Positions 1 to 8,108 are shown, numbered from the stretch's first letter. The stretch is 11,431 nucleotides of DNA from Gammaproteobacteria bacterium (GCA_023485185.1 JAMCZP010000314.1:1-11431), one strand, 5' to 3'. A program made the numbers and translations. Notes: generated from the sequence alone by a model not told the origin.

Positions 1-1430
1 TTACCGTTAACTGCCATCGGACGATCCTGAATCTTGTGCATACCCAGGATGGCGGTTTGTGGCGGGTTGATGATCGGCGTCGACATCAACGACCCAAAGG
101 TACCGCCATTGGTGATGGTGAAGGTGCCACCGATCATGTCGTCCATACCCAGCTTGCCGTCGCGGGCACGCTTACCAAAATCGACGATCGTGCGTTCGAC
201 GTCAGCAATTTTCATGCTGTCGGTATCGCGCAGTACCGGTACCACCAAGCCACGGTCAGTCGAAACAGCAACGCCGATATCCTGGTAACCATGATAAACG
301 ATATCGGTACCGTCGATGGAAGCGTTCACATCGGGGAAGCGCTTAAGTGCTTCAGAAGCTGCTTTAACAAAGAAGCCCATAAAGCCCAGTTTGATATCGT
401 GAGCTTTTTGGAAGGTCTCTTTGTACTGCGCACGCAGGGCCATGATTTCAGTCATGTCCACTTCGTTATAGGTGGTCAGCATGGCAGCGGTTTGCTGCGC
501 CTGAACCAACCGCTTGGCGATGGTTTGACGCAGACGGCTCATCGGTACGCGCTTCTCGACGCGGTCACCTTCAGCTACGGGTGAAGCCGCCGCTTTCGCC
601 GGTGCAGCAGATTTTGCACCCTTCTTAGCGGAACCGTCTTTAACGGCTTTCTGAACGTCTTCTTTCAAGATGCGGCCACCTTTGCCGGTGCCCTCAATTT
701 TGGCGACGTCCAGATCGTGCTCGGCAACCATTTTACGCGCCGCTGGGGCAAGGATTTTGTCGCCCACTTTTTCATCGGCACCATCATCGTCATTGCCGCT
801 ATCAGCTTTAGCGGGTGCTGAGTCACCACCACTACTATCTCCAGCACTATCTCCAGCACCTTCGGTGAAGATCGCCAGAACCGCTTCGGATTCCACCTGG
901 CTACCCTCTTCGGCCTTAATTTCAGCCAGGGCACCATCGGCTGGAGCGACCACTTCCAGCACTACTTTGTCCGTTTCGATATCGGCCAGTACTTCATCGC
1001 GCTTAACCGCTTCGCCTACTTTTTTGTGCCACGTTGCGACGGTACCTTCCTGAATAGACTCAGGGAAGCTGGGCGCTTTTACATCGTGCTTTTTGCCACC
1101 ACCGTTACCGCTGCTAGCAGGCTTTTCTGAAGCGGTTTCTTTCGGTGCTTCAGAAGCACTTTCTTGTTTCTTGCCACTGTCGCCAGAGGCACTGCCTTCA
1201 CCGATTTTGCCTAGCACCTGCTCTGACTGAACGGTATCGCCCTCTTCGGCCATTACGTCCGTTAGGGTACCTGCTTCCGGTGCAACCACTTCGAGCACCA
1301 CTTTGTCGGTTTCGATTTCAACAATCAGCTCGTCACGCTCAACGCTGTCACCCGGCTTTTTATGCCACGCCGCCACTGTGCCTTCGGCAACGGATTCCGG
1401 AAAGGTTGGCGCTTTGATATCAGTAGCCAT
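1..1430 (-). CDS. sucB: Dihydrolipoyllysine succinyltransferase, E2 of 2-oxoglutarate dehydrogenase, with two lipoyl domains (3' end missing)
   Basis: E2 core of the 2-oxoglutarate dehydrogenase complex: it takes the succinyl group from SucA on a swinging lipoyl-lysine and passes it to CoA. 476 complete codons are visible. Domain order seen: lipoyl domain 1 (residues about 3-79, ETDKVVLEV with Lys43), Gly/Ser/Lys linker, lipoyl domain 2 (about 115-191, same ETDKVVLEV with Lys155), acidic Gly/Ser/Asp linker, E1/E3-binding domain (about 226-265, LAPAARKMVAEHDLD), and the catalytic domain from about 288, ending at GMHKIQDRPMAVNG. The HRLIDG-type active-site motif lies beyond the window; by comparison with E. 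coli SucB about 45 residues are missing. The ATG is preceded by AAGGGA at good spacing and lies 38 bases after the sucA stop, so the two are co-transcribed. E. coli SucB has one lipoyl domain. The neighbour and the catalytic domain argue for SucB rather than pyruvate dehydrogenase AceF. Confidence 0.96.
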   Translation of the reverse strand, partial: MATDIKAPTFPESVAEGTVAAWHKKPGDSVERDELIVEIETDKVVLEVVAPEAGTLTDVMAEEGDTVQSEQVLGKIGEGSASGDSGKKQESASEAPKETASEKPASSGNGGGKKHDVKAPSFPESIQEGTVATWHKKVGEAVKRDEVLADIETDKVVLEVVAPADGALAEIKAEEGSQVESEAVLAIFTEGAGDSAGDSSGGDSAPAKADSGNDDDGADEKVGDKILAPAARKMVAEHDLDVAKIEGTGKGGRILKEDVQKAVKDGSAKKGAKSAAPAKAAASPVAEGDRVEKRVPMSRLRQTIAKRLVQAQQTAAMLTTYNEVDMTEIMALRAQYKETFQKAHDIKLGFMGFFVKAASEALKRFPDVNASIDGTDIVYHGYQDIGVAVSTDRGLVVPVLRDTDSMKIADVERTIVDFGKRARDGKLGMDDMIGGTFTITNGGTFGSLMSTPIINPPQTAILGMHKIQDRPMAVNG

Positions 1431-1468
1431 GTCGTTTCCCTTATGTATTCTCTAAATCCAGTGGCCGC

Positions 1469-4303
1469 TTATAGATTAAAAGCGTCTTCCACCAGCTGGC
1501 GCTGCTGTTCAGTATGGACGGACATATAGCCAGCTGCCGGAGCAGCAGAGGCAGGACGTCCTGCAAATTTCAAATCGCGTCCGAAGCCATCTTTCAGCAT
1601 ATCGGCCACTGCACGCATGTGGTGCTGGCTGGAGTACCAGGCGCCCTGGTTCAGCGGCTCTTCCTGACACCACACGATGTCTTCTACGTTGGTATAGCCT
1701 TTAAGCGCTTCCAGAAGCTCTTCTTTCGGGAAGGGGTAAAGCTGCTCAAGGCGCAATATCACCGTATCGTGACGCTCATTCTCAGCGCGCCACGCGGCCA
1801 AGTCGTAGTAGACCTTACCAGCACAGAGAACAACACGTGTGACCTTCTCAGGTGCAAGATCGGCTTGGTCAGCAAGCACCATATGGAACTTGCCGTGGGC
1901 CAGATCTTCCAGGCTCGAAATCGCTTCTTTATGACGAAGCAGCGATTTTGGTGTCATCACCACAAGCGGCTTACGCAGCGGGCGAATTACCTGACGACGC
2001 AGCAAATGATAAATCTGCGAAGGAGTCGTCGGCACACACACCTGCATATTGTGCTCAGCACACATTTGCAGGAAGCGCTCCAAGCGTGCAGAAGAGTGCT
2101 CAGGGCCCTGACCTTCGTAACCGTGTGGCAGCAGCATGGTTAAACCACACACCCGGCCCCACTTCGTTTCACCCGAGGAGATGAACTGATCCACCACCAC
2201 TTGCGCACCGTTAAAGAAATCGCCGAACTGCGCTTCCCAGATCACCAGGTCATTGGGTGCAGTGGTTGAGTAACCATACTCAAACGCCAGCACCGCTTCT
2301 TCCGACAAGAAGGAGTCATGAATAGTAAAGCGCGGCTGACCATCGGCCATGTTCTGTAGCGGAACATAGGTCGTGCCGTCTTTCTGGTTGTGCACCACCG
2401 CATGACGGTGGGAGAAAGTACCGCGTCCGACATCTTGCCCGGTAATACGAATCGGGTGACCTTGTTCTAGCAACGTGGCATAAGCCAGCGTTTCGGCAAA
2501 GCCCCAGTTAAGTGCCAAACCACCAGCCTGCATCTTACGCCGGTCTTCATAAATTTTGGCGACTTGGCGCTGTACCTCGACGCCGTCTGGAACCTCACAC
2601 ATGCGTGCGGCTAACTGCTGCAGACGCTTCATATCGAAGGTGGTGTCTGCATCGCCTGACCACTCGTGGCCCAGGTAGGGTGCCCAGTCGACAAACAGAG
2701 AAGCATTTGGCTCTTGTACTAACGCATTAGCAACGTGATTACCCGCCACTAAATCATTGCGATAGGTTTCCACCATCTCTTTGGCGGCGTCTTCAGACAA
2801 TACGCCCTGATCAACCAAACGCTTAGCGTAGAGCGTGCGCGCAGAGGGGTGATCTTTGATTTTGGCGTACATCATCGGCTGCGTGCCTGACGGCTCGTCA
2901 GCTTCGTTATGCCCACGACGGCGGTAGCAGACCAGGTCAATCACCACATCTTTCTTAAACTGCTGACGGTAATCAAGGGCTACTTGGGTAGCGTGTAGCA
3001 CTGCATCCGGGTCATCGCCGTTGACATGGAAAATAGGCGCTTGAACCATCTTGGCAATATCAGTGCAGTATTCGGTGGAACGCGCATCCTGCGGATGCGA
3101 TGTGGTAAAGCCCACTTGGTTGTTAATCACAATGTGGACCGTACCACCGGTTTTGTAAGCACGGGTTTGGGACATCTGGAATGTCTCCATCACCACGCCT
3201 TGACCGGCAAAAGCAGCATCACCATGGACGTTGATTGGCAGTACTTTGCTGCCCTCTTCGTCGTTACGACGATCCTGACGCGCACGTACCGAGCCTTCGA
3301 CTACCGGCGCGACAATTTCCAGGTGCGATGGGTTGAACGACATTGCCAAGTGGACTTCGCCACCAGGAGACATGACGTTCGAGCTAAAGCCCTGGTGATA
3401 TTTCACGTCGCCGGAACCGCGTTCAATGACCTTTTTACCGTCGAACTCGTCGATCAAGTCGGCTGGGTTTTTACCCAAAATATTGACCAACAGGTTAAGT
3501 CGACCACGGTGTGCCATACCGATGACTACTTCCTTGGTGCCGTAACCGCCAGCACGCTGGATCAGCTCATCCATCATCGGCACAAACGACTCACCACCTT
3601 CAAGGCCAAACCGTTTGGTACCTGGATATTTTGATGCCAGGTAATTCTCCAAACCTTCGGCGGCCGTCAAGCGCTCAAGTACATGCTTACGCACGTCGGC
3701 GCTGAATTCCGGCGCACTGCGTACCGATTCAAAACGCCGCTGCAGCCAGCGTTTCTCTTCCGTATCGACAATGTGCATGATTTCACAGCCGATGGAGCGG
3801 CAATAGGTACGCTCCAACGCATCTACGATCTCACGCAGTGGTGCTTTGTCGATGCCTAAAAAGAAAGAACCAGTCTGGAACTCGGTGTCCAAATCAGCTT
3901 TTGAAAGCTGATGAAACGACAGATCGAGATCAGGGACGGGGGTGGGATTACGCAGTCCTAGCGGGTCAATATTGGCCTTCTGATGACCACGAAAGCGGTA
4001 GGCGTTAATCAGCTGCAGGACTTTCACCTGCTTTTTATTCTCACCGCTATCGGCAGCGGCAACTACACGGCCTGGACGGCTTTCGCGCCCCAACTGGTAG
4101 AACTGATCACGGACTGGGCTTAGTGGGACATCGTGGGAGGCACTGCCCTCGGAAGATGGCAGCTGATCAAAATAGCTGCGCCACTCTTCAGGGACAGAGT
4201 CAGGATCTGCGAGGTACTGCTCGTAAAGCGCTTCCACGTAGTGAACATTGCCGCCACTAACGTGAGAGGAACGCCACATCAACTCCATTATGCCTTGTTG
4301 CAT
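1469..4303 (-). CDS. sucA: 2-oxoglutarate dehydrogenase E1 component (thiamine-diphosphate dependent)
   Basis: E1 decarboxylates 2-oxoglutarate on thiamine diphosphate and succinylates the lipoyl groups of SucB. With this start it is 944 residues (E. coli 933). Visible: the N-terminal E2-binding helix region (SSHVSGGNVHYVEALYEQYL), active-site MAHRGRLN at about 263-270, the ThDP/Mg motif starting GDAAFAGQ at about 361 and ending NNQVGF at about 394, GHNEADEPS, and the C-terminal transketolase-like half with GQDVGRGTFSHRH and EAQFGDFFNGAQ. The open frame extends 43 codons upstream to 4432, but that extension is low-complexity Pro/Arg/Asp sequence with no family match and no ribosome site. The ATG at 4303 gives the family N-terminus (MQQGIMELMWRSS) and has AGGGTG eight bases upstream. 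It follows sdhB after a 439-base gap and is followed by sucB. Confidence 0.97.
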   Translation of the reverse strand: MQQGIMELMWRSSHVSGGNVHYVEALYEQYLADPDSVPEEWRSYFDQLPSSEGSASHDVPLSPVRDQFYQLGRESRPGRVVAAADSGENKKQVKVLQLINAYRFRGHQKANIDPLGLRNPTPVPDLDLSFHQLSKADLDTEFQTGSFFLGIDKAPLREIVDALERTYCRSIGCEIMHIVDTEEKRWLQRRFESVRSAPEFSADVRKHVLERLTAAEGLENYLASKYPGTKRFGLEGGESFVPMMDELIQRAGGYGTKEVVIGMAHRGRLNLLVNILGKNPADLIDEFDGKKVIERGSGDVKYHQGFSSNVMSPGGEVHLAMSFNPSHLEIVAPVVEGSVRARQDRRNDEEGSKVLPINVHGDAAFAGQGVVMETFQMSQTRAYKTGGTVHIVINNQVGFTTSHPQDARSTEYCTDIAKMVQAPIFHVNGDDPDAVLHATQVALDYRQQFKKDVVIDLVCYRRRGHNEADEPSGTQPMMYAKIKDHPSARTLYAKRLVDQGVLSEDAAKEMVETYRNDLVAGNHVANALVQEPNASLFVDWAPYLGHEWSGDADTTFDMKRLQQLAARMCEVPDGVEVQRQVAKIYEDRRKMQAGGLALNWGFAETLAYATLLEQGHPIRITGQDVGRGTFSHRHAVVHNQKDGTTYVPLQNMADGQPRFTIHDSFLSEEAVLAFEYGYSTTAPNDLVIWEAQFGDFFNGAQVVVDQFISSGETKWGRVCGLTMLLPHGYEGQGPEHSSARLERFLQMCAEHNMQVCVPTTPSQIYHLLRRQVIRPLRKPLVVMTPKSLLRHKEAISSLEDLAHGKFHMVLADQADLAPEKVTRVVLCAGKVYYDLAAWRAENERHDTVILRLEQLYPFPKEELLEALKGYTNVEDIVWCQEEPLNQGAWYSSQHHMRAVADMLKDGFGRDLKFAGRPASAAPAAGYMSVHTEQQRQLVEDAFNL

Positions 4304-4445
4304 CTCTCGGTCACCCTGCACTGATGGGGTGGTATCGGTATCGTCGCAAAATGCGGCGACATCGCTATTGCCCTGCCGGCGGGGCGGGACTTTTGCCGGC
4401 GGCGCCGACCTATGGCCGGTAGCCCTGTTCATTTAGCTATTCATT

Positions 4446-4547
4446 TTCTAACTAGCGGTCTTCTAACTACTTATCACCCAACCACTCGTCATTTAAGCAC
4501 TCTTCAACTAGTCAGATTTCAACTAGCCATACTTCGAATAGCTGGCA
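4446..4547. repeat. Degenerate 15-bp tandem repeat, about seven units
   Basis: Units start at 4446, 4461, 4476, 4491, 4503, 4518 and 4533. All are 15 bases long except the fourth, which is 12. The clearest core is TTCAACTAG or TTCTAACTAG; the 4503 and 4518 units agree at 12 of 15 positions and the 4446 and 4461 units at 11 of 15. The third and fourth units are eroded. An eighth, weaker unit may precede it at 4431. The array lies 143-244 bases upstream of the sucA start. I do not recognise a family; it could be a decayed minisatellite or an array of protein sites. Confidence 0.6.
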
Positions 4548-4576
4548 ATACGGTCTTTCGTATTCAGTTCATGCTC

Positions 4577-4605
4577 GAAAGCCGGTACCCAAGGCACCGG
4601 CTTTC
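4577..4605 (-). terminator. Hairpin, probable sdhCDAB terminator
   Basis: Perfect 10-bp inverted repeat, GAAAGCCGGT (4577-4586) with ACCGGCTTTC (4596-4605), and a 9-base spacer that can add three more pairs in the minus-strand RNA. It has the A-stem-T look of a factor-independent terminator (…CTTTC), but there is no long T run after it, so it may be leaky, letting some sdh transcripts run on into sucAB. It lies about 140 bases after the sdhB stop. Confidence 0.5.
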
Positions 4606-4620
4606 AAACTTTTCTGAACA

Positions 4621-4645
4621 GCAGTGCGACGTGACGCCGCACTGC
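4621..4645. repeat. GC-rich inverted repeat downstream of sdhB
   Basis: GCAGTGCG (4621-4628) and CGCACTGC (4638-4645) form a perfect 8-bp stem around a 9-base loop. There is no T run on either side, so it is not a simple terminator. It precedes the 4577-4605 hairpin in the direction of sdh transcription, so the two would form tandem hairpins in the sdhB 3' region. A role in 3'-end protection or processing of the sdh message is possible. Confidence 0.55.
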
Positions 4646-4682
4646 GTGACAAACCCTATGATAACAAGCGAAGCGCCATGAT

Positions 4683-4714
4683 TTAAGTGGCATTGTTACC
4701 CAACTTAAGTGGCA
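4683..4714. repeat. Short direct repeat TTAAGTGGCA, two copies
   Basis: Exact 10-base copies at 4683-4692 and 4705-4714, 22 bases apart, just downstream of the sdhB stop. The flanks AGCGAAGCGCCA (4667-4678) and TGGCACTCGCT (4710-4720) are also partly complementary and are followed on the plus strand by a T run. Function unknown; two copies may be chance. Confidence 0.4.
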
Positions 4715-4742
4715 CTCGCTTTTTTACTCATTTGTCATAGGC

Positions 4743-5453
4743 TTAGGTAGCATCCGCAAGCAGCATTTCGCGGATTTTACCGATTGCTCGCGTGGGGTTG
4801 AGGCCTTTTGGGCATACCGCCACACAGTTCATGATGCCGCGGCAGCGAAACACCGAGAACGGGTCTTCCAGGTTGCTTAAGCGCTCACTGGTGGCCGTAT
4901 CACGGGAATCGGCCAAAAAGCGATACGACTGAAGCAGACCGGCTGGGCCGACAAACTTCTCTGGGTTCCACCAGAACGACGGGCAAGACGTTGAACAGCA
5001 TGCGCATAGAATACACTCATACAAGCCATCTAGCTTGTCGCGTTCTTCCGGCGATTGCAGGCGCTCAATGGCTGGTGCAGGCGTGTCGTTCTGCAGGTAC
5101 GGCTGAATACGCTCGTACTGCTTATAGAACAGCCCCATATCGACAACCATGTCACGAATAACCGGTAAACCTGGCAGCGGACGTAGCACCAGCTTGTTGT
5201 TTTTCACAACATCTGACAGCGGGGTAATACATGCCAAGCCGTTTTTGCCGTTCATGTTCATACCGTCTGAGCCGCACACACCTTCGCGGCAGCTACGACG
5301 GAATGCCAAACCGCTGTCTTGTTCCTTCATCATATGAAGAACATCCAGCACCATCACATCGCGGCCTTTGGTATCGACCTGAAACTCCTGCATATAAGGT
5401 GCGGAGTCGGTTTCCGGATTGTAACGGTATACGGACACCTGAAGATTGGACAT
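4743..5453 (-). CDS. sdhB: Succinate dehydrogenase iron-sulfur subunit
   Basis: Carries electrons from the SdhA flavin through three Fe-S clusters to the quinone site at the membrane. 236 residues, close to E. coli SdhB. The [2Fe-2S] ligands are Cys55, Cys60, Asp63 and Cys75 (SCREGVCGSDG…LAC), including the Asp typical of the family. The [4Fe-4S] ligands are Cys147, Cys150 and Cys153 (CILCACC) with Cys214; the [3Fe-4S] ligands are Cys157, Cys204 and Cys210. Trp161/Trp162 lie in the quinone-site segment SFWWNPEKFVGPAGLL. All key residues are present. The ATG is preceded by GAGGGAG and lies 27 bases after the sdhA stop. It is the last gene of the sdhCDAB block. Confidence 0.98.
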   Translation of the reverse strand: MSNLQVSVYRYNPETDSAPYMQEFQVDTKGRDVMVLDVLHMMKEQDSGLAFRRSCREGVCGSDGMNMNGKNGLACITPLSDVVKNNKLVLRPLPGLPVIRDMVVDMGLFYKQYERIQPYLQNDTPAPAIERLQSPEERDKLDGLYECILCACCSTSCPSFWWNPEKFVGPAGLLQSYRFLADSRDTATSERLSNLEDPFSVFRCRGIMNCVAVCPKGLNPTRAIGKIREMLLADAT

Positions 5454-5480
5454 AGTGACTCCCTCTCGTCAATGCGGAGT

Positions 5481-7253
5481 TTAGTAGGTACGAACCTTAG
5501 GCTCGAACGTATCAACAGTTTTCGGCTTGAAGTTAACATCACGCTGCTTCAACTGCTTCGTTAGCGGGAAGTAGAGTGAGTGCTTCAGCCAGTTGACGTC
5601 ATCACGGTCTGGATAGTCGTAGCGCGAGTGGGCGCCGCGGCTCTCTTTACGCTCAAGGGCAGCGATCGCCGTCGCTTCTGCCACTTCCATCAAGTTATCA
5701 AGCTCTAACGCTTCTACACGCGCAGTATTGAAGGCATTAGATTTGTCAGGCAGGTAGGCGTTGCCAATACGCTCGCGCAGTTGCGCCAGTTTATCGACAC
5801 CTTCCAGCATGTTTTTCTCTTCGCGGAATACACCGAAAGAGGTCTGCATGATTTCCTGAAGCTCAGCTTTCAGCGCAGGAATGCTTTCACCACCCTCTGA
5901 TTCATTCCAGCGCGTGATGCGCTTCATGGCTGACGCAATGTCAGACTCAGAAGCGTCAAGGTATTCAATACCTTCGTTCAGCGCACCTTCAATAAACATA
6001 CCCGCAGCACGACCAAAGACCACCAAGTCAAGCAGTGAGTTACCGCCCAGACGGTTAGCACCATGTACGGAAACACATGCCGCTTCACCACAGGCAAATA
6101 AGCCGTTAACGATATGATCGTTGCCGCTTTCGTCTTGAGTGATCGCCTGACCATGAATATTGGTCGGAATACCGCCCATCATATAGTGGCAGGTCGGTAC
6201 TACCGGGATCGGATCTTTTGCCGGGTCAATGTGAGCAAAGGTCTTAGACAGCTCGACAATACCCGGCAGACGTTTGCCAAGAACTTCTTCACCCAGATGA
6301 TCAAGCTTCAGGAAGACGTGATCGCCCTTCTCGCCACAGCCACGGCCTTCGAGAATTTCCATGACCATCGAACGAGCAACAACGTCACGGCCCGCCAAAT
6401 CTTTGGCGTTCGGTGCGTAACGCTCCATAAAGCGTTCGCCGTCTTTATTGATCAGGTAACCGCCTTCACCGCGACAGCCTTCTGTAACCAGCGTACCCGC
6501 ACCATAAATACCGGTCGGGTGGAACTGCCACATTTCCATATCCTGCATCGGGAAGCCAGCACGCATGGCCATGCCGATACCATCGCCAGTATTAATCAAT
6601 GCGTTGGTGGTTGAGGCGTAAATACGGCCTGCACCGCCAGTCGCTAACACAGTCGCCTTGGATTTAACGTGGACAACTTCGCCAGTTTCGATGCACATGG
6701 CAATACAACCCACCACATCACCGTTAGCATTTTTCACCAAATCTACCGCGTACCACTCATTCAGGAACACGGTGTTGTTCTTTAAGTTGTTCTGGTAAAG
6801 CGTGTGCAACAGCGCATGACCGGTACGGTCAGCCGCTGCACAGGTACGTGCTGCCTGCCCACCTTCACCAAAATTCTTGGACTGGCCGCCGAACGGGCGC
6901 TGATAGATGCGACCGTTATCTAAACGCGAAAACGGTAGACCCATATGCTCAAGTTCAAAAACCGCTTTCGGGCCTTCAGAACACATATACTCCGCCGCGT
7001 CCTGGTCTGCGATATAGTCGCCGCCTTTAACGGTGTCATACATGTGCCAACGCCAGTCATCGTTCGGGTCGTCAGACGCGATGGCGCAGGTAATGCCACC
7101 CTGGGCAGAAACAGTGTGAGAACGGGTCGGGAAAACTTTCGATAACACGGCCGTCTTCTTGCCGGACTTCGCCAGCTCCAAAGCGGCTCGCAGGCCAGAG
7201 CCACCGCCACCAATGATAATGGCGTCAAACGTCAGGCTACGCAGATTAGACAT
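5481..7253 (-). CDS. sdhA: Succinate dehydrogenase flavoprotein subunit
   Basis: Catalytic subunit of complex II, oxidising succinate to fumarate on covalent FAD at the cytoplasmic face of the membrane. 590 residues with this start (E. coli 588). Seen: Rossmann FAD motif [13 protein letters not shown] (12-24), the FAD-linking histidine His46 in [10 protein letters not shown], substrate-site residues His245 (FHPTG), Arg289 (AGRD), His356 (CHYMMGG) and Arg401 ([12 protein letters not shown]), and EGCRGEGG. The open frame continues 26 codons upstream into sdhD, but the family N-terminus begins at [20 protein letters not shown] ribosome site sits inside the last codons of sdhD, only 4 bases before the gap, so the two genes are probably translationally coupled. 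Confidence 0.98.
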   Translation of the reverse strand: MSNLRSLTFDAIIIGGGGSGLRAALELAKSGKKTAVLSKVFPTRSHTVSAQGGITCAIASDDPNDDWRWHMYDTVKGGDYIADQDAAEYMCSEGPKAVFELEHMGLPFSRLDNGRIYQRPFGGQSKNFGEGGQAARTCAAADRTGHALLHTLYQNNLKNNTVFLNEWYAVDLVKNANGDVVGCIAMCIETGEVVHVKSKATVLATGGAGRIYASTTNALINTGDGIGMAMRAGFPMQDMEMWQFHPTGIYGAGTLVTEGCRGEGGYLINKDGERFMERYAPNAKDLAGRDVVARSMVMEILEGRGCGEKGDHVFLKLDHLGEEVLGKRLPGIVELSKTFAHIDPAKDPIPVVPTCHYMMGGIPTNIHGQAITQDESGNDHIVNGLFACGEAACVSVHGANRLGGNSLLDLVVFGRAAGMFIEGALNEGIEYLDASESDIASAMKRITRWNESEGGESIPALKAELQEIMQTSFGVFREEKNMLEGVDKLAQLRERIGNAYLPDKSNAFNTARVEALELDNLMEVAEATAIAALERKESRGAHSRYDYPDRDDVNWLKHSLYFPLTKQLKQRDVNFKPKTVDTFEPKVRTY

Positions 7254-7257
7254 GTAA

Positions 7258-7605
7258 TCAAGCTCCCCACAGAATTTGAATGCCCCACACCAAGTACACG
7301 AAAATGCCCAGAATAATGATTGCTTGGGCACTTACGCGTAGGCGAGTGGACTTGAGATAGTCAGTGGTGACGGTCCACAGACCGATCCAGGCGTGTGCTG
7401 CTAAGGCGATAAATGCCAGTAGCGAGAAGATACGCATCCACGTTTGATTGAACAGGCCGCTCCAAGCGTAATAATCAAGGTTCGGATTAAATAGCAGGTA
7501 GGCAACGATGAAGACTGTATAAAGCGCCAAAATCACCGCGGATACGCGCTGCATCAGCCAATCAGACAGCCCACTACGGCCAAAACTTGTGATGTTAGTT
7601 ACCAT
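7258..7605 (-). CDS. sdhD: Succinate dehydrogenase membrane anchor subunit
   Basis: Membrane subunit that with SdhC holds SdhAB on the inner membrane, binds haem b and helps form the ubiquinone site. 115 residues, the same length as E. coli SdhD, with three hydrophobic helices (about 20-38, 57-77, 92-113). His71 (AAHAWIGLW) matches the haem ligand and Tyr83 (TTDY) the quinone-site tyrosine; both fall at E. coli numbers. The frame could begin two codons earlier at a TTG, but AGGAG lies seven bases before this ATG and too close to the TTG. It overlaps the end of sdhC by seven bases (ATGGTAA). Confidence 0.96.
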   Translation of the reverse strand: MVTNITSFGRSGLSDWLMQRVSAVILALYTVFIVAYLLFNPNLDYYAWSGLFNQTWMRIFSLLAFIALAAHAWIGLWTVTTDYLKSTRLRVSAQAIIILGIFVYLVWGIQILWGA

Positions 7606-7988
7606 ACCCAAACTCCTGCCAAAATAATCAGAACAGCACTGACCACGACAGTGATCTGCGCTTTTTGTATGCCTCCTTCAAGGGTTACCCCAATATCGGC
7701 ATCCATCAGCAGGTGTTTAATACCGGCGACAAAATGGAATGCCAAAGCGGATAACAACCCCCAAGCAATAAACTTAGCCAAGAAGTTATTGGCCAATGCA
7801 TTGCTGACGGCGTCAAAACCCGCCGGAGAAGACAAAGACTTGCCTAGCGCCCAAAAAGCGAAAATCAGGCCAACGAACAGGATGACACCCGTGATGCGGT
7901 GTGTGATCGACGTCAATGCCGGCAATGGGAAATGGATAGTAGAAAGATCTAGGTTTACGGGTCGTTTGCTATTCACGGCTTTGTACAC
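7599..7988 (-). CDS. sdhC: Succinate dehydrogenase cytochrome b556 subunit
   Basis: Membrane subunit of complex II carrying the other haem b ligand. 129 residues with this start, equal to E. coli SdhC. Three hydrophobic helices (about 30-50, 68-92, 107-128). Seen: the family N-terminus SKRPVNLDLSTIHFPL, quinone-site Ser27 and Arg31 (TSITHR), haem-ligand His85 (ALAFHFVAGIKH) and SLSSPAGF. The start is inferred to be GTG at 7988, giving (M)YKAVNSKRPVNLDL, which matches the Pseudomonas form. An AAGAGAG sequence sits almost directly against it, which is not ideal spacing; another GTG four codons on (7976) is possible. The frame is open to 8084, but the extra 32 residues (with CPNC) match nothing in the family and cover the leader. 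First gene of the operon. Confidence 0.92.
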   Translation of the reverse strand: MYKAVNSKRPVNLDLSTIHFPLPALTSITHRITGVILFVGLIFAFWALGKSLSSPAGFDAVSNALANNFLAKFIAWGLLSALAFHFVAGIKHLLMDADIGVTLEGGIQKAQITVVVSAVLIILAGVWVW

Positions 7989-7998
7989 ACTCTCTTGG

Positions 7999-8034
7999 CC
8001 CGCTCTGCGACAGTTCGGGCATGGCCCGAGCGGG
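7999..8034 (-). promoter_or_regulatory. Possible RNA structure in the sdhC leader, next to the ribosome site
   Basis: In the minus-strand RNA CCCGCTC (8034-8028) can pair perfectly with GAGCGGG (8005-7999), enclosing the small hairpin GGGC-CAT-GCCC (8027-8017). Alternatively the inner hairpin can grow to six pairs (8029-8015) and break the outer stem's end. The outer stem ends two bases before the AAGAGAG that precedes the GTG start, so folding could affect sdhC translation. The pairings are seen; a regulatory role is inference. Confidence 0.35.
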
Positions 8035-8108
8035 GCGGTGGTTGCTGGAAGGGGCTCGGCCGTTGCCAAGTCGGGCACGACCACCTACCTGCCGGTCGCG
8101 CGCCGTGG

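Larger units (their letters stand above)
4304..4742. other. sdhB-sucA intergenic region, no gene
   Basis: These 439 bases separate sdhB from sucA. They hold, in the direction of transcription (right to left): a 10-bp direct repeat, two hairpins, a degenerate 15-bp tandem array and a GC-rich stretch (about 4370-4420) with two copies of GCCGGCGG 20 bases apart. Plus- and minus-strand open frames here (89 residues from 4412 on the plus strand; the upstream extension of sucA) look like chance frames. I could not identify a convincing promoter for sucA, although the hairpins suggest that at least part of sucAB expression starts here. The sucA leader may therefore be long. Confidence 0.7.

Noticed and set aside
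665..1053. Open frames on both strands over the sucB linker region
   Set aside because: Shadows of sucB, whose frame is continuous from 1430 to the left edge with recognisable domains.
4304..4432. 43-codon N-terminal extension of sucA from an ATG at 4432
   Set aside because: No ribosome site, low-complexity Pro/Arg/Asp sequence, and the family N-terminus begins at the ATG at 4303, which has AGGGTG upstream.
4412..4681. 89-residue plus-strand open frame in the sdhB-sucA gap
   Set aside because: It runs antisense through the repeats and hairpins, has no ribosome site and no recognisable product; the repeat period of 15 makes a repetitive open frame easy to obtain.
7254..7331. 26-codon N-terminal extension of sdhA
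   Set aside because: It overlaps the sdhD coding end in another frame; the known SdhA N-terminus starts at 7253 with a ribosome site right before it.
7989..8084. 32-residue extension of sdhC containing a CPNC motif
   Set aside because: SdhC has no such domain, the segment begins at a GTG without a ribosome site, and it lies in the leader downstream of the clear promoter.
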